NCBI GenBank assembly: GCA_031761405.1
Contig: JASEVX010000033.1
Span: forward strand, 862,522-926,521
Direction of reading: 5' to 3'
From: Serripes groenlandicus
Lineage: Eukaryota; Mollusca; Bivalvia; Cardiida; Cardiidae
DNA length: 64,000 nt
Shown: piece after piece, positions 39,254 to 50,639 of the stretch
How positions within the stretch are numbered: position 1 is the first letter of the stretch
Layout: every line of letters begins with the position of its first letter
Program-made: the position numbers and the translations under genes
Notes under the pieces: generated by a model
What the model was told of the DNA's origin: nothing
The model's input: the letters and a program-made list of their open reading frames with translations, nothing else
Databases searched by the model: none

Positions 39254-40721
39254 TTAACCCTTTCCCTGATATGACAATTCTGCAGCAACCGACTTTGAAC
39301 ATATTCTGTCAAGAAATAGAAAATCTCTATAATTGAATGGATAACCTATTACTACAAGTGGAAAACATTGTGGCAAAAGGAAAAATTGCTTGTTTTGAGC
39401 AATTTCTTCTTTTGTCACTATGTTTTCAAAAAGCGATCTGCTATATATCCATATCCATTATTGAGATTTTCCATTTTTTTAGCTCTACTGGCCAAAGGCC
39501 AGAAGGGCTTATGTCGTGGCGATTTGTCCGTCGTCCGTGCGTGCGTGCGTCCGTCCGTCCGTGCGTCTGTAAACAATTTCTTGTTAACACGATACAGTCT
39601 TCACTTTTGATTTTATCTCAACTAAACTTATACAGTAGTTAGATATCGATGAGAGCTCGGTTCCTTTCGAAAACCAGCCAGATCCGCCCAAGCATGACTG
39701 GATTATGGCCCTTGAAATGGTCAAAATTGCTATAAAACAGCTTGTTAACACAATACAGTCTTCTTTTTTAATTGTATCTCAACTAAACTTATACAGTAGT
39801 TAGATATCCATAAGAGCTCGGTTCCTTTCGAAAACCAGCCAGATCCGCCCATGCATGACTGGATTATGGCCCTTGAAATGGTCAAAATTGCTATAAAAGA
39901 GCTTGTTAACACGATACAGTCTTCGCTTTTGATTGTATCTCAACCAAACTTATACAGTAGTTAGATATCTATGTGAGCTCGGTTCCTTTCGAAAACCAGC
40001 CAGATCCGCCCATGCATGACTGGATTATGGCCCTTGAAATGGTCAAAATTGCTATAAAAGAGCTTGTTAACATGATACAGTCTTCTTTTTTGATTGTATC
40101 TCAACCAAACTTATACAGTAGTTAGATATCCATGTGAGCTCGGTTCCTTTCGAAAACCAGCCAGATCCGCCCATGCATGACTGGATTATGGCCCTTGAAA
40201 TGGTCAAAATTGCTATAAAAGAGCTTGTTAACACGATCCAGTCTTCACTTTTGATTGTATCTCAACCAAACTTATACAGTAGTTAGATATCCATGAGAGC
40301 TTGGTTCCTTTTGTAAACCAGCCAGATCCGCCCATGCAAGACTGAATTATGGCCCTTGAAATTGTCCAAATTGCTATAATTGAGCATGTGAACACAATAG
40401 AGGCTCCATTTACTATCTGATCTTCACCAAACTTAGATAGTAGTTAAATATTGATGAGAGCTTGGTTCCTTTTGAAAATCAGCCAGATCCGCCCATGCAA
40501 GATTGGATTATGGTCCATGAAATTGTAAAAATTGCTATAATACAGCTTGTGAACACAAAAGAGCCTCCATTTACTATCCGATCTTCACCATACATACATG
40601 CTCTGGATTGAAAATGACCAAAGAACCATACCAGTAGAGCATAGGCCCTCATGGGCCTCTTGTTGACAAAATATGTTCAAAGTTGTCTGCTGCAGAATTG
40701 TCGTATGAGGAAAAGGGTTCA
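39254..40721. mobile_element. Composite TTAA-MITE with two R-ends, split by a Helentron-like element
   Basis: The left part 39254-39440 is a minus-oriented copy up to the L-side box; 39445-39480 and 40665-40721 are the right half of a plus-oriented copy (CATTATTGAGATTTTCC, TGACAAAATATGTTC). Both outer ends are therefore R-ends. The right target is TTCA. Confidence 0.7.
39481..40664 (+). mobile_element. Helentron/pearl-like element, AGCTCTACTGG family
   Basis: 5' AGCTCTACTGGCCAAAGGCC with a GGCC hairpin, then a (GTCC/GTGC)n microsatellite. About seven core units of about 161 bp follow (CTTGTTAACACGATACAGTC...GCTATAAAAGAG). 3' ACCAGTAGAGC (inverse of the 5' end), hairpin GGCCCTCATGGGCC and TCTTGTT. 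Confidence 0.78.
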
Positions 40722-40879
40722 ACAATGCTGAAAAAAGGCAGATTGCTCAAAATCAATAATGTCTCATTTTCCCATGTAATATTGAATAATATTATTGTTA
40801 TGTGAGTTTAATCTTTTACATCTTACTTTGTGATGTTACTTACTTAGTATGTATACATCGTGTAAGAGTTAAGTCCTTG

Positions 40880-41660
40880 ACTAGTCGAGTTGCCTTCTCG
40901 ATTTGCCTTCTCAAAATAAAGTTTGAATATGGATCATGTCAGGTCAAAATCTAGGTCACCAGGCCACATTGAAGGTAAATTTTGTTAAAACTTTGGATAA
41001 TAATTTTAGCTTGAGATATGATATATATCTAGGCCATGTTCAAATATATGTCTTGTCCAGGCAAATTTGTTGTGAGAGAAATCTTGATAACACTCTAGAG
41101 ACTGCATGTTTTACTTCAGTGGCTTGAACTTTGTCAGAATTATTGTCTTGTTGATATGTAGGCCAGTCATGTTGGGTCAAAATTAGTTAGATCGCTAGGT
41201 CAAATTGAAGGAAAATCTTGCTAACACTGTCAGGAAGCCGTATTTTCAACCTGAGCATCTTGAAACTTTGTCAGATTGGGTGTTCTGATTATATCTAGAC
41301 TAAATTTGAATATGCGTCAAATTACAGGTAGAGCGTCGTCCTCTTGTACCAAAGGTCCCGGGTTTGAATCCCGTGATGAGCGGGTTCTGCCTTTGGAATT
41401 TTTCCACACAAACGGCGCGAGTACTGGTTAAGTTTCCAGGAAGCAGACATCGAGCGTGATTAATATAAGCTTAAAGCTTGTTTCACAATTGATGTAAAAT
41501 AAATAAGTTTAAACTTAGTCAAAAATAGGTCACTAGGTCAAATTGAATGGAAATCTTGTTCACACTCTTGTAATAGCTTACCTGACCACAAAATGAGTTT
41601 TGACTATGTGGTTTCCATAACTCTGGTAAGCAATCCAGGGCCATCATGGCCCTCTTGTTT
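40880..41660 (+). mobile_element. Helentron/pearl-like element, 5' truncated, with SINE insertion
   Basis: Core phrases GGTCAAAATCTAGGTCACC and ACTTTGTCAGAATTATTGTC; 3' GGTAAGCAATCCAGGGCC, stem GGCCATCATGGCC and CTCTTGT. No 5' hairpin found. Confidence 0.6.
41327..41514 (+). mobile_element. tRNA-derived SINE, GGCGCGAGTACTGG family
   Basis: B box GGGTTTGAATCCC, body TTCCACACAAACGGCGCGAG and AAGCAGACATCGAGCGTG, tail AAAATAAATAAGTTTAAA. The A-box region is shortened. A sister copy is at 41930. Confidence 0.78.
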
Positions 41661-41814
41661 ATTTTCAATGTGGTAATAAGACAAAATTTGCAATGTCTCA
41701 TGACTTCTTGTTTCACAATGCTGTCGAAACTCATCTAATGCAAAAATGAGGAGGTGAAATTGACACTTTATTATTTTAAAGGTTTTTGATCAACTGTCAT
41801 ACAAACTGTAGCTC

Positions 41815-41890
41815 TTTCCCACATGCAGATGCATTTTGACACCTGCAGCAGACAGCTTTTGAAAAACATTGTCGAGTTTTTGCCAATATA
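41815..41890 (+). mobile_element. TTAA-MITE left-half fragment
   Basis: CTTTCCCACATGCAGATGC and ACCTGCAGCAGACAGCTTTT, ending before the SINE region. Confidence 0.5.
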
Positions 41891-41929
41891 TTAGGCCACA
41901 CTGAATTCCACTATATCTAATAGTTATAG

Positions 41930-42141
41930 TGGAAGACAGTGGTGCAGTGGTAGAGTGTCGGCCTCTCACATCAAAGGTCCCTGGTTCGAGTCCTGTGATG
42001 AGCGGGTCCTGACTTTGGGATTTTTCCACACAATCGGCGCGAGTACTGGTTAAGGATCCAGGAAGCAGACATCGAGCGTGATTAATATAAGCTTAAACCT
42101 TGTTTCGCAATCGATTTAAAATAAATAAGTTTAAGTTTAAA
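41930..42141 (+). mobile_element. tRNA-derived SINE with target duplication
   Basis: A box TGGTGCAGTGGTAGAGTG, B box GGTTCGAGTCC, same body and tail as 41327. The 13-bp duplication CTAATAGTTATAG flanks it at 41917-41929 and 42142-42154. Confidence 0.9.
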
Positions 42142-42169
42142 CTAATAGTTATAGATTCAAATTTATAGA

Positions 42170-42296
42170 GATTTTTTCGTATATTTTACCTAGAAAATCC
42201 AACATTCACTTTTAGAGATTTTTCATATTTTGCTAAAAACATGAAGTCAAAAGCTGCATATTTATTTTAAATTGGGAAAGGGTTAATAGTGTAAAA
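42170..42296 (+). mobile_element. TTAA-MITE right-half remnant
   Basis: ATTTATAGAGATTTTTTCG, GCTGCATATTTATTTTAAATT and GGGAAAGGG with TTAA. Possibly the far half of the fragment at 41815. Confidence 0.5.
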
Positions 42297-42477
42297 TATA
42301 ACATACTCTAGATAGCATTGTCTTGAAGTAGAGATATTGTATTGATATTTCACACAGAATAAGATCATGTTACATATCTGAGACCCGCCTGGCGATTTGG
42401 GGCCTTTTGTGAACACTGACCTAGGTCAGCCTTTGCATATGCACCGTACTACCAGAAGCGTCAATTTCTGCTTGCAT

Positions 42478-42660
42478 TTAACCCTTTCCCACATATAGAC
42501 ACTTTCTGACACCTTTGCAGCAGAAGTCTTCTGTAAACAAAGTGACAATATGAGTAATTTCCATCTTTACCTAATAATTGTTCCTTCGTTGATTCCAAAT
42601 TTATGAATTAATGTTTTCAAAGTCGTCTGCTTCAGATTTGTTGTATGGGGAAAGGGTTAA
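42478..42660 (+). mobile_element. TTAA-MITE, hairpin deleted
   Basis: TTAA on both sides, 183 bp. The stem is reduced to AAAGTGACAATATGAGTAATTT. Confidence 0.88.
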
Positions 42661-42826
42661 TATAGATCATAATGTAACATTTGAGAATTTTTTTTGTTAC
42701 CGGTAAGTTCTAAAAGTGTCTCTAACCTCATGTGATATCCCTTTATGTAGGCGGAATAAGACCGCAGACGCGGATCATAATATAACATAGTACACACTTT
42801 CAGTCAGCTTGAAAGATTATTCAGGG

Positions 42827-43267
42827 TTAACCCTTGCAAGATGACAACTTAAGTCAACAATAAGGTGAAAATATGAAAAATCTCTAAATGAAAATGTTAT
42901 TAACCCTTTCCCTCATATAGACACTCTCGAAGTCTCTGCAGCAGACAATTGTTTGAAAACTTTGTGACAAAAGAAGAAATTGCTCAAAACAAGCAATTTC
43001 TCCTTTTGTCACAATGTTTTCCACTTTTAGTCATACCTGTTATCCATTCAATTATAGAGATTTTTTTACTTTTTGACAAAATATGTTCAAAGTCATCTGC
43101 TGCAGAATTGTCGTATGAGGGAAACGGTTAATGGATAGAGTTGAAAAAACATTGTGGCAAAAGGAGAACTTTTTCATAATGAGCAATTTTCCCCCTTTGC
43201 CACAATTGTTTTAAAAGTCGTCTGCTGCTGATGCGTCAGAAAATGTCTGCAAGTGGGAAAGGGTTAT
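42827..43267 (-). mobile_element. Older TTAA-MITE hosting a younger one
   Basis: Left TTAACCCTTGCAAGATGAC (R-end shortened) up to GAAAATGTTA; resumes TGGATAGAGTTGAAAAAAC; right target TTAT after GGGAAAGGG. Confidence 0.82.
42900..43131 (+). mobile_element. TTAA-MITE nested in a TTAA-MITE
   Basis: 232 bp with both TTAA. Hairpin of the GCTCAAAACAAGC type. The host rejoins as GTTA-TTAA-TGGATAGAG, like the family phrase ATTATTGAATAGAG. Confidence 0.92.
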
Positions 43268-43351
43268 GGTTATATTTTTGTTTGTCATTTAACTTTAAAT
43301 CATTCATAATAGACTGTGTCATGTAAACCAATGCCCTTTAAATCATTTGTT

Positions 43352-43550
43352 TTAACCCTTTCACTCTTCAGAATCGTTTTCACGCATCTGCAGCTGTTGA
43401 CTTTTGAAAGTATTGTGACAAAGGGAGAAGAGCTCACAATGAGCAGTTCCTACAATTTGCCACAATGTTTTCAACTCCATTTATTACGTATGATATATTA
43501 ACAGTGACAAAATATTTAGTAGATAAGAGGTTTTTTAGAGTTGCCTGCTT
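43352..43550 (+). mobile_element. TTAA-MITE, right terminus lost
   Basis: TTAACCCTTTCACTCTTCAG and a poor hairpin. The body ends at GAGTTGCCTGC where a mini-MITE starts. Confidence 0.6.
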
Positions 43551-43619
43551 TAACCCTTTCCCACATACAGCAAATCGGCAGCAGAGGCGTCAGAAAGCGT
43601 CTATATGAGGGAATGTTAC
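43550..43619 (-). mobile_element. 70-bp mini TTAA-MITE
   Basis: The R-end (CATACAGCAAATCGGCAGC) is fused to the L-end (AGAGGCGTCAGAAAGCG) at the shared GCAGCAGA box, deleting everything between. Left TTAA; right target TTAC after GAGGGAATG. Confidence 0.82.
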
Positions 43620-43632
43620 ATTATGATCTATA

Positions 43633-45318
43633 TTAACCCTTTCCACTTTAAAAAAAATTCTGCAGGAGACAAGTTTAGACAAAACTCTGAAAATCTCTAC
43701 AAATATAGATTTTTAGCTCACCTATGCACGAAGTGCAAGGTGAGCTATTGTGATCACATTTTGTCCGTCGTCGTCCGTCGTGCGTCGTCAACATTTGAGC
43801 TTGTTAACACTCTACGGGCTACATTTTGCATCCAATCTTCATGAAAGTTTATCAGAACGTTCATCTCCATAAAATCTTGGACAAGTTCGAAACTGGGCCA
43901 TATGAGGTCAAAAACTAGGTCACTAGGTCGAATTGAAGGGAAATCTTGTTAACACTCTGGAGGCCACATTTTCAACTTGACCATGTTGAAACTTTATCAG
44001 AATGTTTGTCTTGATGATATGTAGGTCAAGTTCGAACATGGGTCACATCGGGTCAAAAAGTAGGTCACTAGGTCAAATTGAAGGAAAATCTTGTAACACT
44101 CCAGAGGCTGCAATTTTTGCTTCAGCAGTTTGAAATTTTGTCAAAATGTTTGTCTTAAAAATATCTAGGTCAAGTTCGAATATGGGTTATGCCGGGTCAA
44201 AAACTAGGTCACTAGGTCAAATTGAAGGAAAATCTTGTTAACACTTTTTATGCCGCATTTTTTGCTTCAGCAGCTTGAAATTTGGTCAGAATGTTTGTCT
44301 TAAAGATATCTAGTTCAAGTTAAAATATGGGTCATATTGGATCAGAAAGTAGGTCATTAGGCCAAATTGAGGGGAAATCTTGTTAACTCTGTAGAAGCCG
44401 CATGTCAGAATGTTGAGCTGAATGATATCTAAACCAAGTTCGAATATGGGTCATGCCGGGTCAAAAACTAGGTCACTAGGTCAAATCGAAGGAAAATCTT
44501 GTTAACACTTTGGATGCCGCAATTTTTGCTTTAGCAGCTTGAAATTTGGTCAGAATGTTTGTCTAAATGATATCTAGGCCAAGTTCGGATATGGGTCATG
44601 CCGGGTTAAAAACTAGGTCACTAGGCCCAATTGAAGGGTAATCTTGTTAACACTCTGGATACTGCATTTTTAATTTCAGCATGATAAAACTTTATCAGAA
44701 TGTTTTTCTTGATGATATGTAGGCCAAGTTTGAATATGGGTCATGCTGGGTCAAAAACTAGGTCACTAGATCAAATTGAAGGAAAATCTTGTGAACACTT
44801 TGGATGCCGCATTTTGTGTTTCAGCAGCTTGAAATTTGGTCAGAATGTTTGTCTGAATTATATCTAGGTCAAGTTCGAATATGGGTCATATTGGATCAGA
44901 AACTAGGTCAATAAAGGAAAATATTGTTCAAACTCCGGAGGCCGCATTTTTACTTTGAGCAAGTTGAAACTTTGTCAGAATGTTGTCTTGATGATATCTA
45001 GTCCATGTTGGAATATGGGTCATATCAGGTAAAAAAATATAGATCACTAGGCCAAATGAAGGAAAATATTGTTAACACTGTGGAGGTTGCATTCAGAATA
45101 ATTGTCTTGATGTGTTTTGCATTGCAGTACATTGTATAATTAAGGTGAGTGATCCAGGGCCATCATGGCCCTCTTGTTTTTTGATGGAATAGTGTTGAAA
45201 CCATTGTGGCAAAAGAAGAAATTGCTCATATTGAGCAATTTCTCCTTTTGCCACAATGTTTTCAAGAGTCATCTGCTGCAGAGGCGTCAGAAAGCGCTTG
45301 TTTTTGGGACAAGGTTAA
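43633..45318 (-). mobile_element. TTAA-MITE split by a Helentron-like element
   Basis: The R-side runs 43633-43714 (CTGCAGGAGACAAGTTTAG); the L-side and a perfect-looking hairpin with GCTCATATTGAGC run 45178-45318, ending in TTAA. Confidence 0.85.
43715..45177 (+). mobile_element. Helentron/pearl-like element, AGCTCACC family, with about nine core units
   Basis: 5' AGCTCACCTATGCACGAAGTGC and AAGGTGAGCT hairpin, then GTCGTCGTCCGTCG. Core units of about 145 bp (AAACTAGGTCACTAGGTC near 43912, 44058, 44202, 44346, 44465, 44610, 44756, 44900). 3' AAGGTGAGTGATCCAGGGCC, stem GGCCATCATGGCC, CTCTTGT. Inserted in a T-run of the host. Confidence 0.78.
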
Positions 45319-45549
45319 AGATCATATGAGCAAAATTTGTTACAAGTTTTCTAAACATGAGGTACATGTATTACATTATCACAAAGTGTTAATTTCGTAA
45401 TTGTGAAAAAAAGAGAAATGGGGGATTAGCTTTCGATCTGACCTAGGCTTGAACTTGGAACCTGATCATGTCCCATAGAAGAAAAGATCTCTACTCTACC
45501 ACCTCTACAAAACCTGGCTCAGTATAGTGAAACAGTTAATCTCTAATCA

Positions 45550-45710
45550 ATCAATCCTCCAGTCAAAAGAAAATCTCAATAAATGAATGTATAATTATTA
45601 AAATGAGTTAAATAAAACAGTGTGGCAAAAGGAGAAATTGCTTATTATTATTTTCAAAAGCTGTCTGCTGCAGAAGCGTCAAATGGGCCTGCGTGTGGGA
45701 AAGGGTGAAA
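45550..45710 (-). mobile_element. TTAA-MITE, left end lost
   Basis: AAAATCTCAATAAATGAATG, one hairpin arm, GTCTGCTGCAGAAGCGTC and GTGTGGGAAAGGG. Confidence 0.6.
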
Positions 45711-45879
45711 TCGTCTTGAGAAACAAATTGTAATTTCTGGGAGTATAACATTTGGTGCAGGCATGAAAAAGTGATATTTTTCCAGCAATATTGTCAAAAA
45801 GTCTCTGTGGTAGGTAGAGCTGTCAGATGTTTTCTGTCTCAGGAAAAACATGAGGGCTGAAGGATATAAAGGCTACAGG

Positions 45880-46128
45880 TTAACCCTTTCTCTCATAAAG
45901 ACGCTTTCTGACGCATCTGAAGCAGACGTTTTTTAAAAGCATTGTGACAATTAGGAGAATTGGTCATCATAGAAATTGCTCATGATGAGTCATTTCTACT
46001 TTTGCCACGATGTTTTCAACTCTATTCGATGGTTAAAATCTTCTTTTTCTAGAGATTTTCTACATTTTTCGCTTAGAAGTATTCAAAGTTGTCTGCTGCA
46101 GATTTGTGAAGATGTGGGAAAGGGTTAA
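45880..46128 (+). mobile_element. TTAA-MITE with hairpin-arm duplication
   Basis: TTAA on both sides, 249 bp. The stem arm is partly repeated (GAATTGGTCATCATAGAAATT). The right TTAA is shared with the next copy. Confidence 0.87.
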
Positions 46129-46354
46129 CCCTTTCCCTCATACAGACGCTTTCGGATGCCTCTGCAGCAGACAGCTTTTTGAGAACATAGTGACAAAAGA
46201 AGAAATTGCTCAAAACAAGCAATTCCTCCTTTTTCCACAATGTTTTCCACTTTTAGTCATAGGTTATCAATTCAATTATAGAGATTTTCTATTTTTTGAC
46301 AAAATATGTTCCAAGTCGTCTTCTGCAGAATTGTCGTATGAGGGAAAGGGTTAA
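46125..46354 (+). mobile_element. TTAA-MITE, intact 230 bp, same orientation as its neighbour
   Basis: Young copy; starts at the shared TTAA of the palindromic junction GGGTTAACCC. Confidence 0.94.
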
Positions 46355-46414
46355 GATAAGTACATGGGTCAATTAATTATCAAAACTACCATATCTTAAT
46401 TGGGAGGCACTGAA

Positions 46415-46644
46415 TTAACCCTTTCCCTTATACGACAATTTTGCAGTAGACGACTTTGAACATATTTTGACAATAAATAGAAAATCTCAATAAGTGAATG
46501 GATAACCTATGACTAAAAGTGGAAAACATTGTGGTAAAAGGAAAAATTGCTCGTTTTGAGCAATTTCTTCTTGTGTCACTATGTTTTCAAAAAGCCGTCT
46601 GCTGCAGAGGCGTCAGAAAGCGTCTTTATGAGGGAAAGGGTTAA
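46415..46644 (-). mobile_element. TTAA-MITE, intact 230 bp
   Basis: Lies 60 bp from the previous copy in inverse orientation. R-end TTATACGACAATTTTGCAG. Confidence 0.94.
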
Positions 46645-46839
46645 TTGTTGTGTGTATTTATATATAGCATTTATTAATGAAGAAAAACTAAGGTGTTATA
46701 GATTGTTTAAATATTTAAATGTCATGCTCTTTAGTGGTCATAGTCATACAGCTTGATAAATATTTAGTGTCTAAGTGAAATGTATAAGGATTTATGATAG
46801 GAGATGTTTTATTTAGCTGTTTATTTAGCTATTAAGGAA

Positions 46840-47044
46840 TTGACCCTTTCCCACATAGAGACGCTTTCTGACGCCTCTGCAGCAGATGACTTTTAAAACA
46901 TTCTGGCCAAACGAGAAATTGCTGAAAAAGAGCAATTTTATCTTTTGCCACAATGTTTTCAACTCTATTTAATAATTAAACTCTCATTTAAACAGATTTT
47001 TCATGTTTTTGCAAATTTGTATTCAAAGTTACCTGAAGGGTTAA
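46840..47044 (+). mobile_element. TTAA-MITE, R-end deleted
   Basis: Left target TTGA. The right side ends CAAAGTTACCTGAAGGG with the CTGCAG box and most of the terminus gone, then a shared TTAA. Confidence 0.8.
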
Positions 47045-47271
47045 ACCCTTTCCCTCATATAGACGCTTTCTGACGCATCTGCTGCAGGGGGCTTTTTGAA
47101 AACATAGTGACAAAAGAAGAAATTGCTCAAAACGAGCAATTTCTCCTTTAGCCACAATGTTTTCCACTTTAAGTTGTAGGTTATCCATTCAAATATAAAG
47201 ATTTTCCATTTTTTGACAAAATATGTTCGAAGTCGTCTGCTACAGAATTGTCGTATGAGGGAAAGGGTTAA
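47041..47271 (+). mobile_element. TTAA-MITE, full length
   Basis: 231 bp with one extra A after the left TTAA. L-end box CATCTGCTGCAGGGGGC is altered; right TTAA. Confidence 0.92.
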
Positions 47272-47490
47272 AGATGGTAGCAACAGCGGCTATCCTTGGC
47301 GCTCAAGGTTGCATGGTTAGCATTACGCCTGACTGGCAGGTGTCAGTATAAATAGACCAGTAGTACCGGTAACTTACCCAGGAAATGCCGTGATATAACT
47401 GAAAAAATGTTGAAAGCGGCGTAAAACATCAAACAATCAATCAAAGTCGGCTTCTGTAGATTCGTTGTATGTGTGGGATAGGGTTAAGAA
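47272..47490 (+). mobile_element. SINE-like sequence plus TTAA-MITE right end
   Basis: CCTTGGCGCTCAAGGTTGC and a body ending GGCGTAAAACATC with CAATCAATC (to about 47447), then AGTCGGCTTCTGTAGATTCG and GTGGGATAGGG with TTAA. It links the 1286-type sequence to the AATC-tail 3' end. Confidence 0.5.
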
Positions 47491-47578
47491 TAGAATCAAT
47501 GTTATATGAATCTATTGAAGTTACTACTCAACAACATTGACCTGATCCTATGCCAAGATAATATATCATTTTGAAATG

Positions 47579-47650
47579 CAGTCAAACCTGTGTTTAAAGA
47601 CCACCCATGTGGGAAGTGAACTATCTGGTGGTCTTTGTTAAAAATTGGCT
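47579..47650 (+). mobile_element. Mariner-like MITE fragment
   Basis: CAGTCAAACCTGTGTTTAAAG resembles the terminus of the 24265 element; the other end was not found. No other feature in 47490-47851. Confidence 0.4.
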
Positions 47651-47851
47651 CAATTATACTTCATAGAGCTTTTCCATAATTTGGATATTTGTTGTATGGG
47701 GGAGTTAACTTAACATGTATTTTCATGAAAGTTTTACTTGTTATATGAAATAGACACTGTGAGTTGAGTGACATAAAGTTTAGATTTGCATGTCATAATA
47801 ATACACGAAGCCAGTCCTGCAGATGGAGCTGCGTCCTGCAATTTGAGATAT

Positions 47852-48060
47852 TTAACCCTCCTACACATGCAGATGCATCCTGCCACCTATTAAGCAGATG
47901 AATTCTGAAAACATTGTGAAAAATGAGAAATTGCTCATTTTGCCAAAATGTTTTCAACTTTATTCAGTAATTACACCTTCATTTAGAGAGATTTTCTGGT
48001 TTTTTGCCTTGATCTAAAAGGTCGATCTGCTGCTCATTTGATGTATGTGGGAAAGGTTTA
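47852..48060 (+). mobile_element. TTAA-MITE
   Basis: TTAA on both sides, 209 bp. Variant-like L-end ACATGCAGATGCATCCTGCC; the hairpin lost its 3' arm. Confidence 0.85.
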
Positions 48061-48151
48061 ACATGATTGGACCATAAGTCATAATCAGGTCATTATTGCT
48101 GAGCAATACCTTGAAATTTTCTTAATTAACAATAGAGCATTGTTCTTGCTT

Positions 48152-48300
48152 TTAACCCTTTCCCACTTGTAGACACATTCTGACCCATAAGCAGCAGACG
48201 ACTTTTAAAAACATTTTGACAAAAGGAGAAATTGCTCAAATAAGCAATTTCACCTTTTTTCCCCAATGTTTTTCAACTTTTTTCAGTAATTATATTTATC
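48152..48300 (+). mobile_element. TTAA-MITE, right side lost
   Basis: L-end CACTTGTAGACACATTCTG and hairpin GCTCAAATAAGC; ends at TCAGTAATTATATTTATCAC. From 48300 to 48525 nothing is recognised. Confidence 0.65.
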
Positions 48301-48525
48301 ACATAAATACCCTTATTTTCAAGTTGAGAACAAATCACGGAACAACGATATCCAACATGTGTGATAACAAAAACACGTCATACACGCGACTACTGATGAC
48401 GTCATTTTGACCTTTATCTTTATTATGTTTATTGTTAAGTTGTTAAATTTTACACATTGAAAAATGCAATAATACGTTATTTTGAATAAATAACGAGTCT
48501 TAATTGTTTAAAACATTGGTTTTTT

Positions 48526-49553
48526 AGCTCTACTGGCCTTTGGCCAGTAGGGCTTATGTCGTGGCGATTTGTCCGTCGTGCGTGCGTGCGTGCGTAAGTA
48601 AGTAAGTAAGTAAGTAAGTAAACAATTTCTTGTTAACACGATACAGTCTTCACTTTTGATTGTATCTCAACTTAACTTATACAGTAGTTAGATATCCATG
48701 AGAGCTCGGTTCCTTTCGAAAACCAGCCAGATCCCCCCATGCATGACTGGATTATGGCCCTTGAAATGGTCAAAATTGCTATAAAAGAGCTTGTTAACAC
48801 GATACAGTCTTCACTTTTGATTGTATCTCAACCAAACTTATACAGTAGTTAGATATCCATGAGAGCTCGGTTCCTTTCGAAAACCAGCCAGAAACGCCCA
48901 TGCATGACTGGATTATGGCCCTTGAAATGGTCAAAATTGCTATAAAAGAGCTTGTTAACACGATACAGTCTTCACTTTTGATTGTATCTCAACCAAACTT
49001 ATACAGTAGTTAGATATCCATGAGAGCTCGGTTCCTTTCGAAAACCAGCCAGAAACGCCCATGCATGACTGGATTATGGCCCTTGAAATGGTCAAAATTG
49101 CTATAAAAGAGCTTGTTAACACGATACAGTCTTCACTTTTGATTGTATCTCAACCAAACTTATACAGTAGTTAGATATCCATGAGAGCTCAGTTCCTTTC
49201 ATAAACCAGCCAGATCCGCCCATGCAAGACTGGATTATGGCCCTTGAAATTGTCCAAATTGCTATAATTGAGCATGTGAACACAATAGAGGCTCCATTTA
49301 CTATCTGATCTTCACCAAACTTAGATAGAAGTTAAATATTGATGAGAGCTTGGTTCCTTTTGAAAATCAGCCAGATCCGCCCATGCAAGACTGGATTATG
49401 GCCCATGAAATTGTAAAAATTGCTATAATACAGCTTGTGAACACAAAAGAACCTCCATTTACTATCCGATCTTCACCATACATACATGCTCTGGATTGAA
49501 AATGACCAAAGAACCATACCAGTAGAGCATAGGCCCTCATGGGCCTCTTGTTT
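48526..49553 (+). mobile_element. Helentron/pearl-like element, array member 1
   Basis: AGCTCTACTGG family. The 5' hairpin loop is CTGGCCTTTGGCCAG; (GTGC)n is followed by (GTAA)n (48594-48620). Core units begin at 48629, 48790, 48951 and 49112, a 161-bp period. The end GGGCCTCTTGTTT runs directly into the next element. Confidence 0.82.
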
Positions 49554-50639
49554 AGCTCTACTGGCCAAAGGCCAGAAGGGCTTATGTCGTGGCGATTTGT
49601 CCATCGTGCGTGCGTGCGTGCGTGCGTGCGTGTGTTCCTTTCGAAAACCAGCCAGATCCGCCCATGCATGACTGGATTATGGCCCTTGAAATGGTCAAAA
49701 TTGCTATAAAAGAGCTTGTTAACACGATACAGTCTTCACTTTTGATTGTATCTCAACCAAACTTATACAGTAGTTAGATATCCATGAGAGCTCGGTTCCT
49801 TTCGAAAACCAGCCAGATCCGCCCATGCATGACTGGATTATGGCCCTTGAAATGGTCAAAATTGCTATAAAAGAGCTTGTTAACACGATACAGTCTTCAC
49901 TTTTGATTGTATCTCAACCAAACTTATACAGTAGTTAGATATCCGTGAGAGCTCGGTTCCTTTCGAAAACCAGCCAGAAACGCCCATGCATGACTGGATT
50001 ATGGCTCTTGAAATGGTCAAAATTGCTATAAAAGACCTTGTTAACACGATACAGTCTTCACTTTTGATTGTATCCCAACCAAACTTATACAGTAGTTAGA
50101 TATCCATGAGAGCTCGGTTCCTTTCGAAAACCAGCCAGAAACGCCTATGCATGACTGGATTATGGCCCTTGAAATGGTCAAAATTGCTATAAAAGAGCTT
50201 GTTAACACGATACAGTCTTCACTTTTGATTGTATCTCAACCAAACTTATACAGTAGTTAGATATCCATGAGAGCTCAGTTCCTTTCATAAACCAGCCAGA
50301 TCCGCCCATGCAAGACTGGATTATGGCCCTTGAAATTGTCCAAATTGCTATAATTGAGCATGTGAACACAATAGAGGCTCCATTTACTATCTGATCTTCA
50401 CCAAACTTAGATAGAAGTTAAATATTGATGAGAGCTTGGTTCCTTTTGAAAATCAGCCAGATCCGCCCATGCAAGACTGGATTATGGCCCATGAAATTGT
50501 AAAAATTGCTATAATACAGCTTGTGAACACAAAAGAACCTCCATTTACTATCCGATCTTCACCATACATACATGCTCTGGATTGAAAATGACCAAAGAAC
50601 CATACCAGTAGAGCATAGGCCCTCATGGGCCTCTTGTTT
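49554..50639 (+). mobile_element. Helentron/pearl-like element, array member 2
   Basis: 1086 bp. After (GTGC)n it jumps to GTGTTCCTTTCGAAAACC, missing the first part of the core unit that member 1 has. This deletion is shared with members 3 and 4, so they derive from each other. Confidence 0.82.
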
